Below are positions 27,530 through 37,452 of a stretch of 64,000 nt of DNA, piece after piece. The stretch is from Sulfurospirillaceae bacterium (lineage in GTDB: Bacteria; Campylobacterota; Campylobacteria; Campylobacterales; Sulfurospirillaceae). A program made the translations under genes and the position numbers. The stretch's first letter is position 1. Every line of letters begins with the position of its first letter. The notes below the pieces were generated by a model. The model was not told the DNA's origin. It saw only the letters and a program-made list of their open reading frames with translations, and did not search any database. Location of the stretch: the NCBI GenBank assembly GCA_028684065.1, contig JAQUGO010000009.1, positions 24,694 through 88,693 of the forward strand, in the 5' to 3' direction.

Positions 27530-28693
27530 ATGCAATCAAAATTTGCTTCTCGTATTACAAATGCTTCTCGTTCTTTTACAAGAACCATCCTTGATTTAAC
27601 AGCACAAAATACTATTATTTCCTTCGCTGGAGGCCTGCCAGATGCTTCTTTATTCCCAAGAGCAGCTATTGAAAAGCATGCTAAACATCTTTTTGAAACT
27701 CAAGATAATCGTCTTTTTCAATACAGTAATGCCACAGGTGTAGAAGCTCTTAAGTGTGAAATTGCTAAAAAATATCATGAGACACAATCAACCAATATTT
27801 TATTAACTAACGGTTCACAACAAGGGTTAGACTTAGTATGTAAAGCCTTTTTGGATGAAAGCGATTGTATTATTGTTGAAGATCCAAGTTACCTTGCAGC
27901 ACTTGGGCTTTTCCACATGTATAATGTTGATATTAAAGCAGCTCCTCTCACCAAAGATGGGGTCGATACAATTGTTCTAGAAAGTTTATTTAAAACATAT
28001 GCTCCAAAGTTTTTCTACACGATTCCAATTTTCCAAAACCCAACAGGCTATTCATATACACTTGAAACACGTAAAGAAGTCGTACGCTTAGCCCAAAAAT
28101 ATCATGTTATTTTATTGGAAGACAGTCCCTATGAGGCCCTTCGTTATGATGGAACACAAACAACATCATTTGCAGATCTTTTACCTCAATGGACAATTGC
28201 TCTAGGAACATTTTCTAAGACCTTAGCACCAGATTTTCGCATCGGTTGGATAAAGGCTCCACAAAATGTACTCAGTGCCTTAACCCTTTGTAAAGAGAGT
28301 ACAGATTTACAAAATTCAAAGTTTTTTCAATATATTTGTGCAATGATGATGCAATCAGGTGAATTGCAAGTACATACGAAAACGCTCATCGATTGTTATC
28401 GTTCAAAACGTGATGCTATGGTGCAAGCTCTCAAAAAATATTTTAATGATAGTATAGAGTTTATTGTACCTGAAGGAGGCATGTTTATTTGGATTAATTT
28501 TAAAGCATGTGAAGATAGTATGAAACTTTTTGACAGTGCCATCAAGAAAAATGTTGCTTTTGTCCCTGGTAGTGTTTTCTTTGCCGATAAGCGTGTTACA
28601 TCTTATGGAAGACTCAATTATACAAACTCTTCCTTAGAACAAATTGACCAAGGTATTAAAGCACTTTATGAGGCGTATAAAGAGTTTATTTAA
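27530..28693 (+). CDS. PLP-dependent aminotransferase, fold type I (2-aminoadipate/LysN-like)
   Basis: A 387-residue class I/II aminotransferase of the MocR/LysN branch, without an HTH domain. FAGGLPDASLFP opens the fold, NGSQQGLDLV and YTIPIFQNPTGYS bind the cofactor region, and the PLP Lys is in GTFSKTLAPDFRIGWI. Enzymes of this branch transaminate aromatic or 2-aminoadipate-like substrates; the exact one is not readable. Divergent from the AraC-type regulator, which might control it. The stop overlaps the convergent DUF89 gene by 8 bases. Confidence 0.88.
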   Translation: MQSKFASRITNASRSFTRTILDLTAQNTIISFAGGLPDASLFPRAAIEKHAKHLFETQDNRLFQYSNATGVEALKCEIAKKYHETQSTNILLTNGSQQGLDLVCKAFLDESDCIIVEDPSYLAALGLFHMYNVDIKAAPLTKDGVDTIVLESLFKTYAPKFFYTIPIFQNPTGYSYTLETRKEVVRLAQKYHVILLEDSPYEALRYDGTQTTSFADLLPQWTIALGTFSKTLAPDFRIGWIKAPQNVLSALTLCKESTDLQNSKFFQYICAMMMQSGELQVHTKTLIDCYRSKRDAMVQALKKYFNDSIEFIVPEGGMFIWINFKACEDSMKLFDSAIKKNVAFVPGSVFFADKRVTSYGRLNYTNSSLEQIDQGIKALYEAYKEFI

Positions 28694-29549
28694 ACCCTTG
28701 TTTACAAACAATATCCCCAAGTTGTGCGCCAATAGCATTGGCCACAACATGACACTTCACTTTGAGTAAGAAAAAAATTGGTAACCTTTTTTCTTCTCCT
28801 AAACATTCATAATTGCCCATTCCTTTAGAAATAATACAATCAGCCTGCTCAAAAATATGCTTTGCTTCGTCACACATAAGTTCACGTGTAAGTCCAGGTG
28901 TGGGGACACCACTATTGACTATTTCAGCCACTTCATTCATTCCAGATTTAAGGGCATCCTCATAGGTAAGGTCATTAATGATAGGTTTGCCTCGTACAAA
29001 ATAATAAATTTTAAGACTAGGAAAAAGCTTTCTTAGCGTTTGAATATAAAGCTTATCAAAAATTTCCTCTCCAGCATTATCAGCCAAATAGACAATTTTC
29101 TTGCTCGCATGTAAGGATTTTTCCAATGCTGTAAAATCATCAATTGCAAAAGGCATATCATAGATTTTATGCAACTCTTCTTCCAAATCATACATCATAA
29201 CGGAAGCTAAATCAATAACGTTGCCGGCTACAGCTGTTTTCGTTGCACTCAGTAGAGGATAGGAACTTTTAGCAATTTCATCTTCACACAAAGAAATAAA
29301 TGATTTAGCCTTTTTGGATGACTCTTTTTTAACGTCAGCATATAGATCTCTTACATTCAAATGATTGGCTATGGATTCATACAAAGGGGTAGCATTATGA
29401 GGAGGTGTAAGTGAAAAATCAAACTGTGCAATATGCTTCTGAGTAAGACTAATAATCGCTTCACGTGTTTTGATATCAAGTGAGAGAATATCACAAACTC
29501 TGTGAGCTTGATTTTCTATACATTCTAAGCAATCATTATGAATTTTCAT
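28686..29549 (-). CDS. DUF89 (ARMT1-like) damage-control phosphatase family protein
   Basis: A 287-residue protein starting MKIHNDCLECIENQA with a CxxC pair. Metal-site residues typical of DUF89 are visible: YLADNAGEEIFDK (Asp-Asn) and CIISKGMGNYECL. Characterised DUF89 proteins are metal-dependent phosphatases acting on reactive sugar-phosphate or phosphopantetheine by-products. This one appears to be monocistronic. Substrate unknown. Confidence 0.82.
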   Translation of the reverse strand: MKIHNDCLECIENQAHRVCDILSLDIKTREAIISLTQKHIAQFDFSLTPPHNATPLYESIANHLNVRDLYADVKKESSKKAKSFISLCEDEIAKSSYPLLSATKTAVAGNVIDLASVMMYDLEEELHKIYDMPFAIDDFTALEKSLHASKKIVYLADNAGEEIFDKLYIQTLRKLFPSLKIYYFVRGKPIINDLTYEDALKSGMNEVAEIVNSGVPTPGLTRELMCDEAKHIFEQADCIISKGMGNYECLGEEKRLPIFFLLKVKCHVVANAIGAQLGDIVCKQGFK

Positions 29550-29590
29550 ATACTTTTGATAATACGATAGTATGAAGATACTAAGAGGAG

Positions 29591-29619
29591 TGGCAATGAT
29601 AAAGAGGTTATCATTGCCA
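29591..29619 (-). terminator. Terminator hairpin of the rpsP-rplS operon
   Basis: A perfect 12-bp stem, TGGCAATGATAA and TTATCATTGCCA with a 5-base loop, begins 9 bases after the rplS stop. A T6 tract lies before the hairpin on the minus strand rather than after it, so it is either a stabilising 3' hairpin or a Rho-assisted end. Confidence 0.6.
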
Positions 29620-29627
29620 AAAAATAG

Positions 29628-29984
29628 TTATTTTCTAAGTTCTCTAATTTTTGCAGATTTACCACGTCTATCTCTAAGATAGAAGAGTTTAGCACGTCTT
29701 ACAACACCACGTCTAAGAACAACAATTTCATCAATACTATCAGAGTAAATTGGAAAAATTCTCTCAACACCTACACTGTTTGCACCAATTTTACGTACCA
29801 TAAATGTCTCACCCGTACCTTGACCACGTCTAGCGATACACATACCTTCAAAATTTTGAATACGTTGTTTGTCGCCTTCTTTAATCTTAACAGCAACTCT
29901 TAATGTATCACCTGCTCTAAATTCTGGAACGCTCTTCGCAGCAATCTGTCCTGCTTCAAAAGCCTCGATAAATTTATTTCTCAT
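29628..29984 (-). CDS. rplS: 50S ribosomal protein L19
   Basis: A 118-residue L19 with [25 protein letters not shown] and the [17 protein letters not shown] core (here [16 protein letters not shown]) and [18 protein letters not shown] end. It sits at the subunit interface. Last gene of the ffh-rpsP-khpA-rimM-trmD-rplS group. Confidence 0.97.
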   Translation of the reverse strand: MRNKFIEAFEAGQIAAKSVPEFRAGDTLRVAVKIKEGDKQRIQNFEGMCIARRGQGTGETFMVRKIGANSVGVERIFPIYSDSIDEIVVLRRGVVRRAKLFYLRDRRGKSAKIRELRK

Positions 29985-30003
29985 TTATTATCCTTTTTCA
30001 TTG

Positions 30004-30696
30004 TCAATGCTTCGCTTTAAAGCGAGAAAACAGATCTGGCCTGAAGTATTGCGTCTTCATTTCAGACATTTTGTTTTTTAAGCTTGTGATTTTAGCGTGA
30101 TTTCCCTTTAAAAACTCTGAGGGAATAGATTTATTTTCATAAATTGGTGGTTTTGAAAAACAAGGCGCTTCTAAAACTATATTTTCAAAACTCTCCATAC
30201 TCAAAGATTCAGAATTTCCGAGCACACCATCAACATTGCGGCTAATGGCATCACTCATGACTAAACTTGGAAGCTCTCCACCTGTTAATACATAATCACC
30301 AATGGAAAAAAGCTCATCCGCATAGGTTTCAATAACTCTCTCATCAATGCCTTCATAACGTCCACAGACAAATACAAGATACTCTTTTTGTGCTAAACGT
30401 TTAGCATCAATTTGACGAAAAGGTTTGCCAGCAGGTACAGGAAAGATGATATAAGTGTTTGGGTGTTCTTTTTTGATAACTTCAAGTGTATCGTAGAGTG
30501 GTTGAGGAAAAAGAACCATGCCTGCTCCACCACTCGCTTGCGTATCATCTACTTTATGATGCTTATTGGCCGTAAAATCACGTGGATTATAAAAATCAAT
30601 CGTGAGTAATTTTTTGTCAAGCGCTCGTTTTAGAATGGAGTCTTCAAAATAAGAGGAAATAAGATTAGGAAAAAGTGTGACATAGCTAAAATGCAT
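30004..30696 (-). CDS. trmD: tRNA (guanine-N1)-methyltransferase
   Basis: Methylates G37 of tRNAs reading CNN/CGG-type codons. The SPOUT knot signature is visible in [15 protein letters not shown] and [17 protein letters not shown]. It has 230 residues from ATG 30696; GTG 30699 is directly in front. SD GGAG lies inside the rimM end. Gene order rpsP-rimM-trmD-rplS is classical. Confidence 0.96.
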   Translation of the reverse strand: MHFSYVTLFPNLISSYFEDSILKRALDKKLLTIDFYNPRDFTANKHHKVDDTQASGGAGMVLFPQPLYDTLEVIKKEHPNTYIIFPVPAGKPFRQIDAKRLAQKEYLVFVCGRYEGIDERVIETYADELFSIGDYVLTGGELPSLVMSDAISRNVDGVLGNSESLSMESFENIVLEAPCFSKPPIYENKSIPSEFLKGNHAKITSLKNKMSEMKTQYFRPDLFSRFKAKH

Positions 30697-31232
30697 CACG
30701 AATTCTCCAATATACCCAAACCATCCTGTGTGATTATCTCTTTTACATCTTTATCAAAGGAAACGATATAGCGTTCAATATACGGTATGTAAAAACTTTT
30801 CACATGTCCTTCTTTGACTAATTTCTCATCGGTATGAACCACTAAATAATCACAATGAGCGATGCGTTCAATTTCTTCTACAACTCCCAGACATTGTCCA
30901 TTATCTATGATGCGTGCACCTATTAAGTCAAACCAAAAAAATTCGCCTTCTTGAAGATGACACTCTTTTTGAGAGTTTTCTTCGGTGGTAAATAAAAGAG
31001 TATTGACAAGTTTTGCGGCGATTTCTCTACTTTGATAACCTACAAACGAGACAAGCTCTCGTGCACTATTGTAAGAGAATATTTCTAATGTTTCATTTTT
31101 TGAAGTTAAAAAGGTTTTGCCTTTTTTAAATTGCTCAGGGAAGTCACAATGAAGGTGTAGTTTAAGTTCACCCTTCAAACCCACGAGTCGCCCTACTTGA
31201 GCGACCTCAATGAGTGAGTTCGTATTATTCAT
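30696..31232 (-). CDS. rimM: 16S rRNA processing protein RimM
   Basis: A 178-residue 30S assembly factor. The N-terminal barrel starts [17 protein letters not shown], and the PRC-barrel half holds [14 protein letters not shown] and the [14 protein letters not shown] end. It overlaps khpA by 8 bases and trmD by a few. Confidence 0.95.
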   Translation of the reverse strand: MNNTNSLIEVAQVGRLVGLKGELKLHLHCDFPEQFKKGKTFLTSKNETLEIFSYNSARELVSFVGYQSREIAAKLVNTLLFTTEENSQKECHLQEGEFFWFDLIGARIIDNGQCLGVVEEIERIAHCDYLVVHTDEKLVKEGHVKSFYIPYIERYIVSFDKDVKEIITQDGLGILENS

Positions 31233-31470
31233 CGTTAGCTTTAACGGTTACTCTATAAGATTTACCATCTTTTGCTTTGCAACCAGAGATCAGTGTTTTA
31301 AGGGAGTTAATCATTTTGCCATCTTTGCCAATTAATTTACCCGTATCTATTTTATCTGCAAAAATAACAACTTCACAAAATGTCTCATCAACATCACTTC
31401 TCTCAACTCTGACACCACTTGGATTGTCAACCAAAAGTTTGGCAAACTCTTCTAGAAATTTGTCAATCAT
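31225..31470 (-). CDS. KH domain RNA-binding protein (KhpA-like)
   Basis: An 81-residue single KH domain with the GxxG loop as LIGKDGKMINSLKTLI. Proteins of this kind between rpsP and rimM are the KhpA family, RNA chaperones linked to ribosome assembly and cell length. Two bases separate it from rpsP. Confidence 0.92.
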   Translation of the reverse strand: MIDKFLEEFAKLLVDNPSGVRVERSDVDETFCEVVIFADKIDTGKLIGKDGKMINSLKTLISGCKAKDGKSYRVTVKANDE

Positions 31471-31472
31471 GA

Positions 31473-31703
31473 TTATTTTCCAGTAATTTTAGCAACCCTG
31501 TCACTTAGCTTTGCGCCAACGCTTGTCCAATATGCAAGTCTTTCTGCATCAAATTTGATGGTTTGTGGCTCTGTTAATGGATTATAGTAACCAAGTGTTT
31601 CGATTGAACCACCATCACGTTTTTTTCTACTGTCTGTTACGACGATTCTGTAAAATGGAGTTTTATTTCTACCCATTCTTGTTAATCTTACAACTGTTGC
31701 CAT
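31473..31703 (-). CDS. rpsP: 30S ribosomal protein S16
   Basis: A 76-residue S16: [23 protein letters not shown] and the ETLGYYNP motif. RBS AAGGAG lies ten bases before the ATG. Head of the ribosomal group downstream of ffh. Confidence 0.97.
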   Translation of the reverse strand: MATVVRLTRMGRNKTPFYRIVVTDSRKKRDGGSIETLGYYNPLTEPQTIKFDAERLAYWTSVGAKLSDRVAKITGK

Positions 31704-31749
31704 TTCTATGGTCTCCTTAAATTTTCTTTTATTTGTGTTTACGACTTAG

Positions 31750-31776
31750 ATTTACATGTAAAGCTTACATGTAAAT
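31750..31776. repeat. Palindrome pair forming a 12-bp stem between ffh and rpsP
   Basis: ATTTACATGTAA and TTACATGTAAAT, separated by AGC, are perfect reverse complements, and each also contains the self-complementary word TTACATGTAA. It can fold as one 12-bp hairpin or two small cruciforms. No T-run follows on either strand, so a simple intrinsic terminator is unlikely. It belongs to the recurrent ACATGT family seen through the window. Confidence 0.7.
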
Positions 31777-31792
31777 ATAAATCGTCACTTAC

Positions 31793-33133
31793 CTAACGAG
31801 GTCTTTGTGACTGTTTTGCTTGAGAGAGCATGTTTTGCAAATCTTGCATTCCACGCTTTCCTGAGAATTTTTTTGCCATTTTAGCGGCATTTCCAAATTG
31901 TTTTAAAAAACGATTAACCTCTTGTTGTGAAAGTCCAGCACCCTCAGCAATTCTTCGCTTACGGCTATTATTGAGTAAATCAGGTGTTTCACGCTCTTTT
32001 TTGGTCATTGAACCAATCATAGCTTTGATTCTCTTCATTTCAACCGAATTTTCTAAATCAACATCTTTAAGCTGACCTGCCATTGAAGAGAGACCAGGAA
32101 TCATACCAATCAAAGATTTCATGCTTCCAAGCTTTTTCATCTGCTCCATTTGCTCTAAAAAATCATTAAAGTTAAACTCACCTTTTTTGATTTTCTGGGT
32201 CATTGCCTTAGCTTTTTTCTCATCAATAATCGAGCTTGTTTTCTCAGCTAAGGTCTCAAGGTCACCTTCGCCCATTAAACGACCTACAATACGATCAGGT
32301 ATAAAATGTTCTAGATCAGCAACTTTTTCACCGATACCCACAAAACGTAAAGGAACGCCTGTTTGCTCAGCAATACCTAAAGCAACGCCACCTTTTCCAT
32401 CACCATCATACTTACTTAAAATTACACCACTAAGAGTAACTTTTTCATGAAAGCTCACAGCACTTCGTACCGCATCTTGACCTGTCATTGAATCGGCGAC
32501 GTAAAAAACTTCATCCGGATTCACAGCACTTTTAATAGATTCTAGTTGCTGCATTAATTCTGCATCAATGGCCAATCGGCCTGCCGTATCAATCAATACA
32601 ACATCATAGAGGCCGTCTTTTGCTTTTTTCATTGCATTTTTAGCAATAATTACTGGCTCATTACCTTCTTCTGCGTATAAATCAATTTCATTGGCAGAAC
32701 ATAATTGACGTAACTGCTCAACTGCGGCTAAACGCTGTAAATCACAGGCTACGACTAAGACTTTTTTTTGTCTTAATTTTAAATAATTAGCGAGTTTAAC
32801 CGTAGTTGTGGTTTTACCACTTCCTTGCAAACCAACCATTAAAACAGTCGTTGGAGGCTTGGGTGAAAATACAAATCCTTGCTTGCCTTGCGTGGTTAGG
32901 ATCGTTGTTAAATTTGATTTTAAAGAACGTAAAAAATTGACTTGTCCAATGCCTTTGGCTTTTGTTTCGATTTCAACTTGACGCAATAAATCTCGTACAA
33001 TTTTGTGATGAACATCCGCTTTAAGTAACGCTTTTTTTAAATTTTCAAGTGCACTTTTTAATGACTTTTCATCATCACTAAAACGAATTTTGTTAATTGC
33101 TACTTTAAACGAATCGGTTAAAACCTCGAACAC
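31793..33133 (-). CDS. ffh: Signal recognition particle protein Ffh
   Basis: GTPase that, with 4.5S RNA, targets membrane proteins to the Sec translocon. N-domain helices lead to the G domain with VGLQGSGKTTTTVKLA, DTAGR and SKYDGDGKGG, followed by the Met-rich M domain. I chose GTG 33133 (446 residues, FEVLTDSFKVAI start) because AAGGA lies seven bases upstream; an in-frame TTG at 33151 would add six residues. Confidence 0.96.
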   Translation of the reverse strand: MFEVLTDSFKVAINKIRFSDDEKSLKSALENLKKALLKADVHHKIVRDLLRQVEIETKAKGIGQVNFLRSLKSNLTTILTTQGKQGFVFSPKPPTTVLMVGLQGSGKTTTTVKLANYLKLRQKKVLVVACDLQRLAAVEQLRQLCSANEIDLYAEEGNEPVIIAKNAMKKAKDGLYDVVLIDTAGRLAIDAELMQQLESIKSAVNPDEVFYVADSMTGQDAVRSAVSFHEKVTLSGVILSKYDGDGKGGVALGIAEQTGVPLRFVGIGEKVADLEHFIPDRIVGRLMGEGDLETLAEKTSSIIDEKKAKAMTQKIKKGEFNFNDFLEQMEQMKKLGSMKSLIGMIPGLSSMAGQLKDVDLENSVEMKRIKAMIGSMTKKERETPDLLNNSRKRRIAEGAGLSQQEVNRFLKQFGNAAKMAKKFSGKRGMQDLQNMLSQAKQSQRPR

Positions 33134-33225
33134 TAAACTATCCTTATTCAAAATGCCCCATTACAGAGGAATGCAATAATACAGAAAAAATACTTTAAAC
33201 TAAATAAATTCTTAAATTTTACCTT

Positions 33226-33954
33226 TTATAAGACAAATCTTTTGAAATCCGTTGGCTCTGGACATGTAAAGGTATAACCCAATAATGCGATTTTAGAGGC
33301 GTGTAACATCAAACGCTTAAAAGGACGCCCACCATACTCTGTATCGCCTTGAATGGAGGCACCAATACTACGCAAATGCACCCTAATCTGATGCGTTCTT
33401 CCTGTTTCAATGACGACTTTGACTTTGGTTCGCTTACCCTCAACCATCAATGGCGTCACAATACTAATGGCTTCTTTTCCATCATCGCTGATTTTGCTGT
33501 AAGCGGTATTGCCTTTTTTAATGGTCAAAATCGGCGCATTAATCGTTACTTCTTCGGCAATTCGCGATTCAACGATAGCGATATACTCTTTGTAAACCTC
33601 TTTTTTCTTAAAAGCCTCGACTGCTTTTTTACGAAACGCATCATCTTTAGTGAGCAATAAAACCCCACTGGTTTCTTTATCTAAACGGTGCAACAGCGGT
33701 AAATTCATCTGCAACGCTACCTCTTCTGAAGTCACAAACGCTGGTTTATCCACGGCAACTATCATATCATCTTCAAACAAGGTTTTAATATCGGCTATTT
33801 TTTCGACTTTAAAATTCACGCTATCACTCAGCTCGCCTCTGGCAACTGTGACTTTTTTGCCACCTGAGTAAACGACACCTCGATCAATTAAATCTTTGGC
33901 TGCGCGGTTTGATATCCCTTCTTGCAACGCTAAAAGCTTATAGGCTTTTTCCAT
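33226..33954 (-). CDS. RluA family RNA pseudouridine synthase
   Basis: A 242-residue protein with an S4-like N-terminus (NRAAKDLIDRGVVYSGGKKV) and the RluA catalytic loop HRLDKETSGVLLLTKDD (Asp is the nucleophile). RTHQIRVHLRSIGASIQGDTEYGG confirms the subfamily. The target rRNA/tRNA position cannot be assigned. It overlaps the waaA end by 17 bases. Confidence 0.9.
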   Translation of the reverse strand: MEKAYKLLALQEGISNRAAKDLIDRGVVYSGGKKVTVARGELSDSVNFKVEKIADIKTLFEDDMIVAVDKPAFVTSEEVALQMNLPLLHRLDKETSGVLLLTKDDAFRKKAVEAFKKKEVYKEYIAIVESRIAEEVTINAPILTIKKGNTAYSKISDDGKEAISIVTPLMVEGKRTKVKVVIETGRTHQIRVHLRSIGASIQGDTEYGGRPFKRLMLHASKIALLGYTFTCPEPTDFKRFVL

Positions 33955-35110
33955 TCTTTTTTCCTAAAATTTCTTGTATTAGTGGCTCAATCTGTCCACT
34001 ATTGATAATAACACTGTTTTTAAGGCTATCAGCCTTTTCAAAAACTTCTCTTAAATTCTCTTCGTCGCATATTTTAATATTTTCAATACATTTAAAAAGT
34101 ACTTTTTGATTAAATATATAGGGACCACTGATGATTTTAACACCAAAAAAAGCAGGTTCCAGCGGATTATGCCCACCAATCCCATTGATAAACGAGCCCC
34201 CTAAAATCACGATATCTGCAATCGCATATAAATTAACCAATTCTCCCATTGTATCGCACAAAATGATATCTGCGTGCATTGTATCATCTTGCGTCATACG
34301 CGTATACGTACGCTGGTTTTTCATAGCATAGCTATGCACGTAGTGATGCACCTTTTCAAAACGCTCAGGGTGCCTTGGCACAACGATAAGCTGGTCATTT
34401 ACATGTAAGCTTATGTGGCTTAGTATCAGCTCTTCTTCTTTTTCGTGCGTACTGGCAACCACGATCACCCTCGTATCAGCTCTTTTTGGATACTGCTTTG
34501 TAAGGGTAAGTTGTTGAAATGTTTTAATATTGCCACCCACGCGTACATCACGAGCACCCAAATTAACTAAACGCTCTTTATCACTCTGGCTTTGAGCAAA
34601 AACTACATCAACATATCTAAATATCCATCGGTAGACAAACCAAAACCTGCGATACGAGGCATACGATTTATCCGAAATACGTGCATTCATCAATATTGTT
34701 TTCATCCCCTTTGCTTTTGCCACGATAAAAAGCATCGGCCATAATTCTGCTTCCATGACTACAAGCACCTTAGCCTTGCTTATCCAAAAGGGAAGAAAAA
34801 CCTCAAAAGGAAGATAACGAACATCCGCATTTTTAATTTTACACGCCTCGTTAAACCCAGTTTGCGTTATCACGCTGACGTGCACACGTTCCGTCGTGAT
34901 ATTTTCAATCAAAGGCTTAAGAGAACGTACTTCACCAAGGGAACATGCATGAAACCAAACACCACCTAGTGGAAAGGGAGTATTTGAGCTTAGAAAAAAA
35001 CGTGCGGGAAGTGAATCTTTATATTTTGGCTTAAAACGAAGATAAACTAAAAAAGGCGATGCAACGATATAAAGAAGCACCGCCGTAACATAATAAAGGG
35101 CTGCAATCAA
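33938..35110 (-). CDS. waaA: 3-deoxy-D-manno-octulosonic acid (KDO) transferase
   Basis: Adds KDO to lipid A precursors at the inner membrane. An N-terminal anchor (ALYYVTAVLLYIVASPFLVYL) precedes a GT-B fold with HACSLGEVRSLKPLI, MNARISDKSYASYRRF and GGSFINGIGGHNPLEPAFF. I prefer TTG 35110 (about 390 residues), two bases past the flgZ stop. The in-frame ATG at 35182 would overlap flgZ by 68 bases. Gene neighbours match the order I recall in Helicobacter and Campylobacter. Confidence 0.9.
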   Translation of the reverse strand: MIAALYYVTAVLLYIVASPFLVYLRFKPKYKDSLPARFFLSSNTPFPLGGVWFHACSLGEVRSLKPLIENITTERVHVSVITQTGFNEACKIKNADVRYLPFEVFLPFWISKAKVLVVMEAELWPMLFIVAKAKGMKTILMNARISDKSYASYRRFWFVYRWIFRYVDVVFAQSQSDKERLVNLGARDVRVGGNIKTFQQLTLTKQYPKRADTRVIVVASTHEKEEELILSHISLHVNDQLIVVPRHPERFEKVHHYVHSYAMKNQRTYTRMTQDDTMHADIILCDTMGELVNLYAIADIVILGGSFINGIGGHNPLEPAFFGVKIISGPYIFNQKVLFKCIENIKICDEENLREVFEKADSLKNSVIINSGQIEPLIQEILGKKNGKSL

Positions 35111-35114
35111 TGCA

Positions 35115-35834
35115 TTACGCCTGAACTTCCTCAAACTCTTTAAACAAAATTCGTCCACAATGTGGGCATGTGATAATGTCATCTTGCTTTAAGACACTTG
35201 CATATGTTTTATCATTGATACGCATAAAACAGCCATAACATGCTTGTTTACGAACAGGAACAACCGTTGTATTCTCAGCCCATTTTCTAATTTTTTGGTA
35301 AAACGTTAAGATTTTTTGGCTCATATCAGCGACTAACACATCTTTAGCACCATAAATATCTTTTCGTTCTTGTTCAATTTTTTGAATCTCTGAATCAATT
35401 GAAAGTTTAATCTCTGCTGCTTCCGCTGTTGCTAATGCAATTTTTTCATTAATTTGAGCAATTGTAGTTTGCTTAAGGTCAATAATTTTATCTAAACGAG
35501 CAATTTCTTCATTGGCAAAATCACATTGTTCTTTTGAAATCTCTTCTTCTAATTGAAGCGCTTTAATCTCTTTCGCGGTTTTTACAATGGCACTTTTTTT
35601 TGTCAACTCTTTTAATTTTGAAGACAACTCAGCTAAATGTGCTTCATTTTTTGCTTTTTTGAGTTTTGACTCTGCAATATCAGCTTGAAATACCTCAACT
35701 TGCAATTGTAACTCTTTCTCTTTATCCAGAGAAAGCTTTAACATCTTCTCAACTTTAATAATTCTTGGTCCAAAATCGTCAATTTCTTTGTCGAATTTTG
35801 AAAGATCAATCAACTGCTCTAAATATTTATTCAT
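35115..35834 (-). CDS. flgZ: Zinc-ribbon coiled-coil protein, FlgZ (HP0958) type
   Basis: A 239-residue protein: a long antiparallel coiled coil (residues 1-170) followed by a C4 zinc ribbon with CYGC and CPHC pairs (about 197-225). Helicobacter HP0958/FlgZ, which lies in the same place between the NIF3 and waaA genes, protects RpoN and binds flagellin mRNA. Orthology is inferred from architecture plus position. It would support the sigma-54-type promoter found in front of flgB. Confidence 0.8.
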   Translation of the reverse strand: MNKYLEQLIDLSKFDKEIDDFGPRIIKVEKMLKLSLDKEKELQLQVEVFQADIAESKLKKAKNEAHLAELSSKLKELTKKSAIVKTAKEIKALQLEEEISKEQCDFANEEIARLDKIIDLKQTTIAQINEKIALATAEAAEIKLSIDSEIQKIEQERKDIYGAKDVLVADMSQKILTFYQKIRKWAENTTVVPVRKQACYGCFMRINDKTYASVLKQDDIITCPHCGRILFKEFEEVQA

Positions 35835-35848
35835 CTCTTGTGTGTCCT

Positions 35849-36571
35849 CTATTTATACTCAAACGGATTTTTAGAATTTGACATTATAACCTTTAATGAC
35901 ATTTTTTTCAAATGTTCACTCAAACATGCCGAGAAATAGCGCTCGCTCTCAAAATGTCCAATGTCAATTAAACTCAGTTTATTTTCTTTTGCCTCTAAAG
36001 CTTGATGATATTTAAAGTCACCACTCAAGAAACAATCTGCCTCTATTTTACCTATTAAATCGCCACCAGAACCTGTCGTTAATGCACATCTTTTGACAAA
36101 AGGATTTGCACAAACACAGCGTATATTTTCTAAACCAAAAGATTTCTTTACATGTGATGTAAAATCATCAAAAGATTGATTGACATCGAAGTAACATACA
36201 AAGTCTGTACATTCTATTGATTTGCACCCTAGGACATTTTTAGCCACATAAGCATTGAGATGACTTAAGTCAAAATTTGTATGCATAGCGATAAGTGAAC
36301 ATTGTTTTGCCATCATGTCGTGAATTAAATTTGAAGGATAACGCTCAAAATCTAACTTCTTTAACCCACTGAAAATTAATGGATGATGGCTAATTACCAA
36401 AGAATTAGGTTCAAGCGTTTGAACCAAATCCGTATCTATATCAAGGCTCAGATAAATCCGCTCTACTGTAGTATCAGAACTGCCGATTAAAAGGCCACTA
36501 TTATCCCAACTTGCTTGCGTCACAAAAGGGCTAAGAGTATCAAGATAGTTGTATATCTCACGAACGAGCAT
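35849..36571 (-). CDS. NIF3-like dinuclear metal centre protein
   Basis: A 240-residue NIF3/YbgI family protein. Metal ligands are visible in [21 protein letters not shown] and the C-terminal DIGHFESE. These hexameric rings have been linked to GTP cyclohydrolase-like chemistry, but function is not settled. Start is ATG 36571 (TTG 36574 is adjacent). It overlaps the glyQ end. Confidence 0.9.
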   Translation of the reverse strand: MLVREIYNYLDTLSPFVTQASWDNSGLLIGSSDTTVERIYLSLDIDTDLVQTLEPNSLVISHHPLIFSGLKKLDFERYPSNLIHDMMAKQCSLIAMHTNFDLSHLNAYVAKNVLGCKSIECTDFVCYFDVNQSFDDFTSHVKKSFGLENIRCVCANPFVKRCALTTGSGGDLIGKIEADCFLSGDFKYHQALEAKENKLSLIDIGHFESERYFSACLSEHLKKMSLKVIMSNSKNPFEYK

Positions 36572-37424
36572 CAACGACTTCTTTGTACTTTATGGCACAC
36601 CCTTTCGCTAGTTCTCGAATCTTTAAAATGTAATTTTGTCGTTGTGTAACCGAAATAGCTTTACGTGCATCTAAAACATTGAATGTATGAGACGCTTTTA
36701 AACAATAATCATACGCAGGCAAAGGTAGATTTTCTTCTAAACAACGTTTGCATTCCACGCGTGCATTTTCAAACTCTTCAAGGAGCATTGCTACATCTGC
36801 TACTTCAAAATTATAGCGGCTAAACTCATACTCACTTTGTTTATGAACATCGCCATACGTTGTCACACCGAACTTATTTTCATTCCAAACTAAATCAAAT
36901 ACTGATTCTTTTTCTTGGAGATACATTGCTAAACGCTCAACGCCATAAGTTATTTCAACAGAAATTGGATTACATGGAATTCCCCCAACTTGTTGAAAGT
37001 AAGTAAACTGCGTAACTTCCATGCCATCTAACCAAACTTCCCAACCTAATCCCCAAGCACCAAGGGTGGGTGATTCCCAATTGTCCTCTACAAAACGAAT
37101 GTCATGTTTATGTAAATCAAGCCCTAACATCTCTAAGCTTTTTAGATAAAGTTCTTGAATATTGTCTGGACTTGGTTTAATCAGCACTTGAAACTGGTAG
37201 TAACTTCCTAATCGGTTAGGATTTTCACCATATCGTCCATCAGTTGGACGGCGACTTGGCGCAACATATGCTGTTGCCCATGGCTTTGAGCTTAGGCTTC
37301 GTAAAAATGTCGCATTATGAAACGTTCCAGCTCCTGCTGGCATATCATATGGCTGGACAATGGTACAACCTTGATCTTGCCAAAACGTTTGTAAATTTAA
37401 AAGCATTTGACTAAAAGTTAACAC
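36558..37424 (-). CDS. glyQ: Glycyl-tRNA synthetase alpha subunit
   Basis: Class II synthetase catalytic subunit of the alpha2beta2 type. Signatures are [37 protein letters not shown] and [17 protein letters not shown]. It has 288 residues. The GTG start at 37424 has AAGGA upstream. The beta subunit gene glyS is not in the window, the usual split arrangement in this phylum. Confidence 0.96.
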   Translation of the reverse strand: MLTFSQMLLNLQTFWQDQGCTIVQPYDMPAGAGTFHNATFLRSLSSKPWATAYVAPSRRPTDGRYGENPNRLGSYYQFQVLIKPSPDNIQELYLKSLEMLGLDLHKHDIRFVEDNWESPTLGAWGLGWEVWLDGMEVTQFTYFQQVGGIPCNPISVEITYGVERLAMYLQEKESVFDLVWNENKFGVTTYGDVHKQSEYEFSRYNFEVADVAMLLEEFENARVECKRCLEENLPLPAYDYCLKASHTFNVLDARKAISVTQRQNYILKIRELAKGCAIKYKEVVDARS

Positions 37425-37452
37425 TGTTTCTTCCTTCTTCTACATGTAAAAT

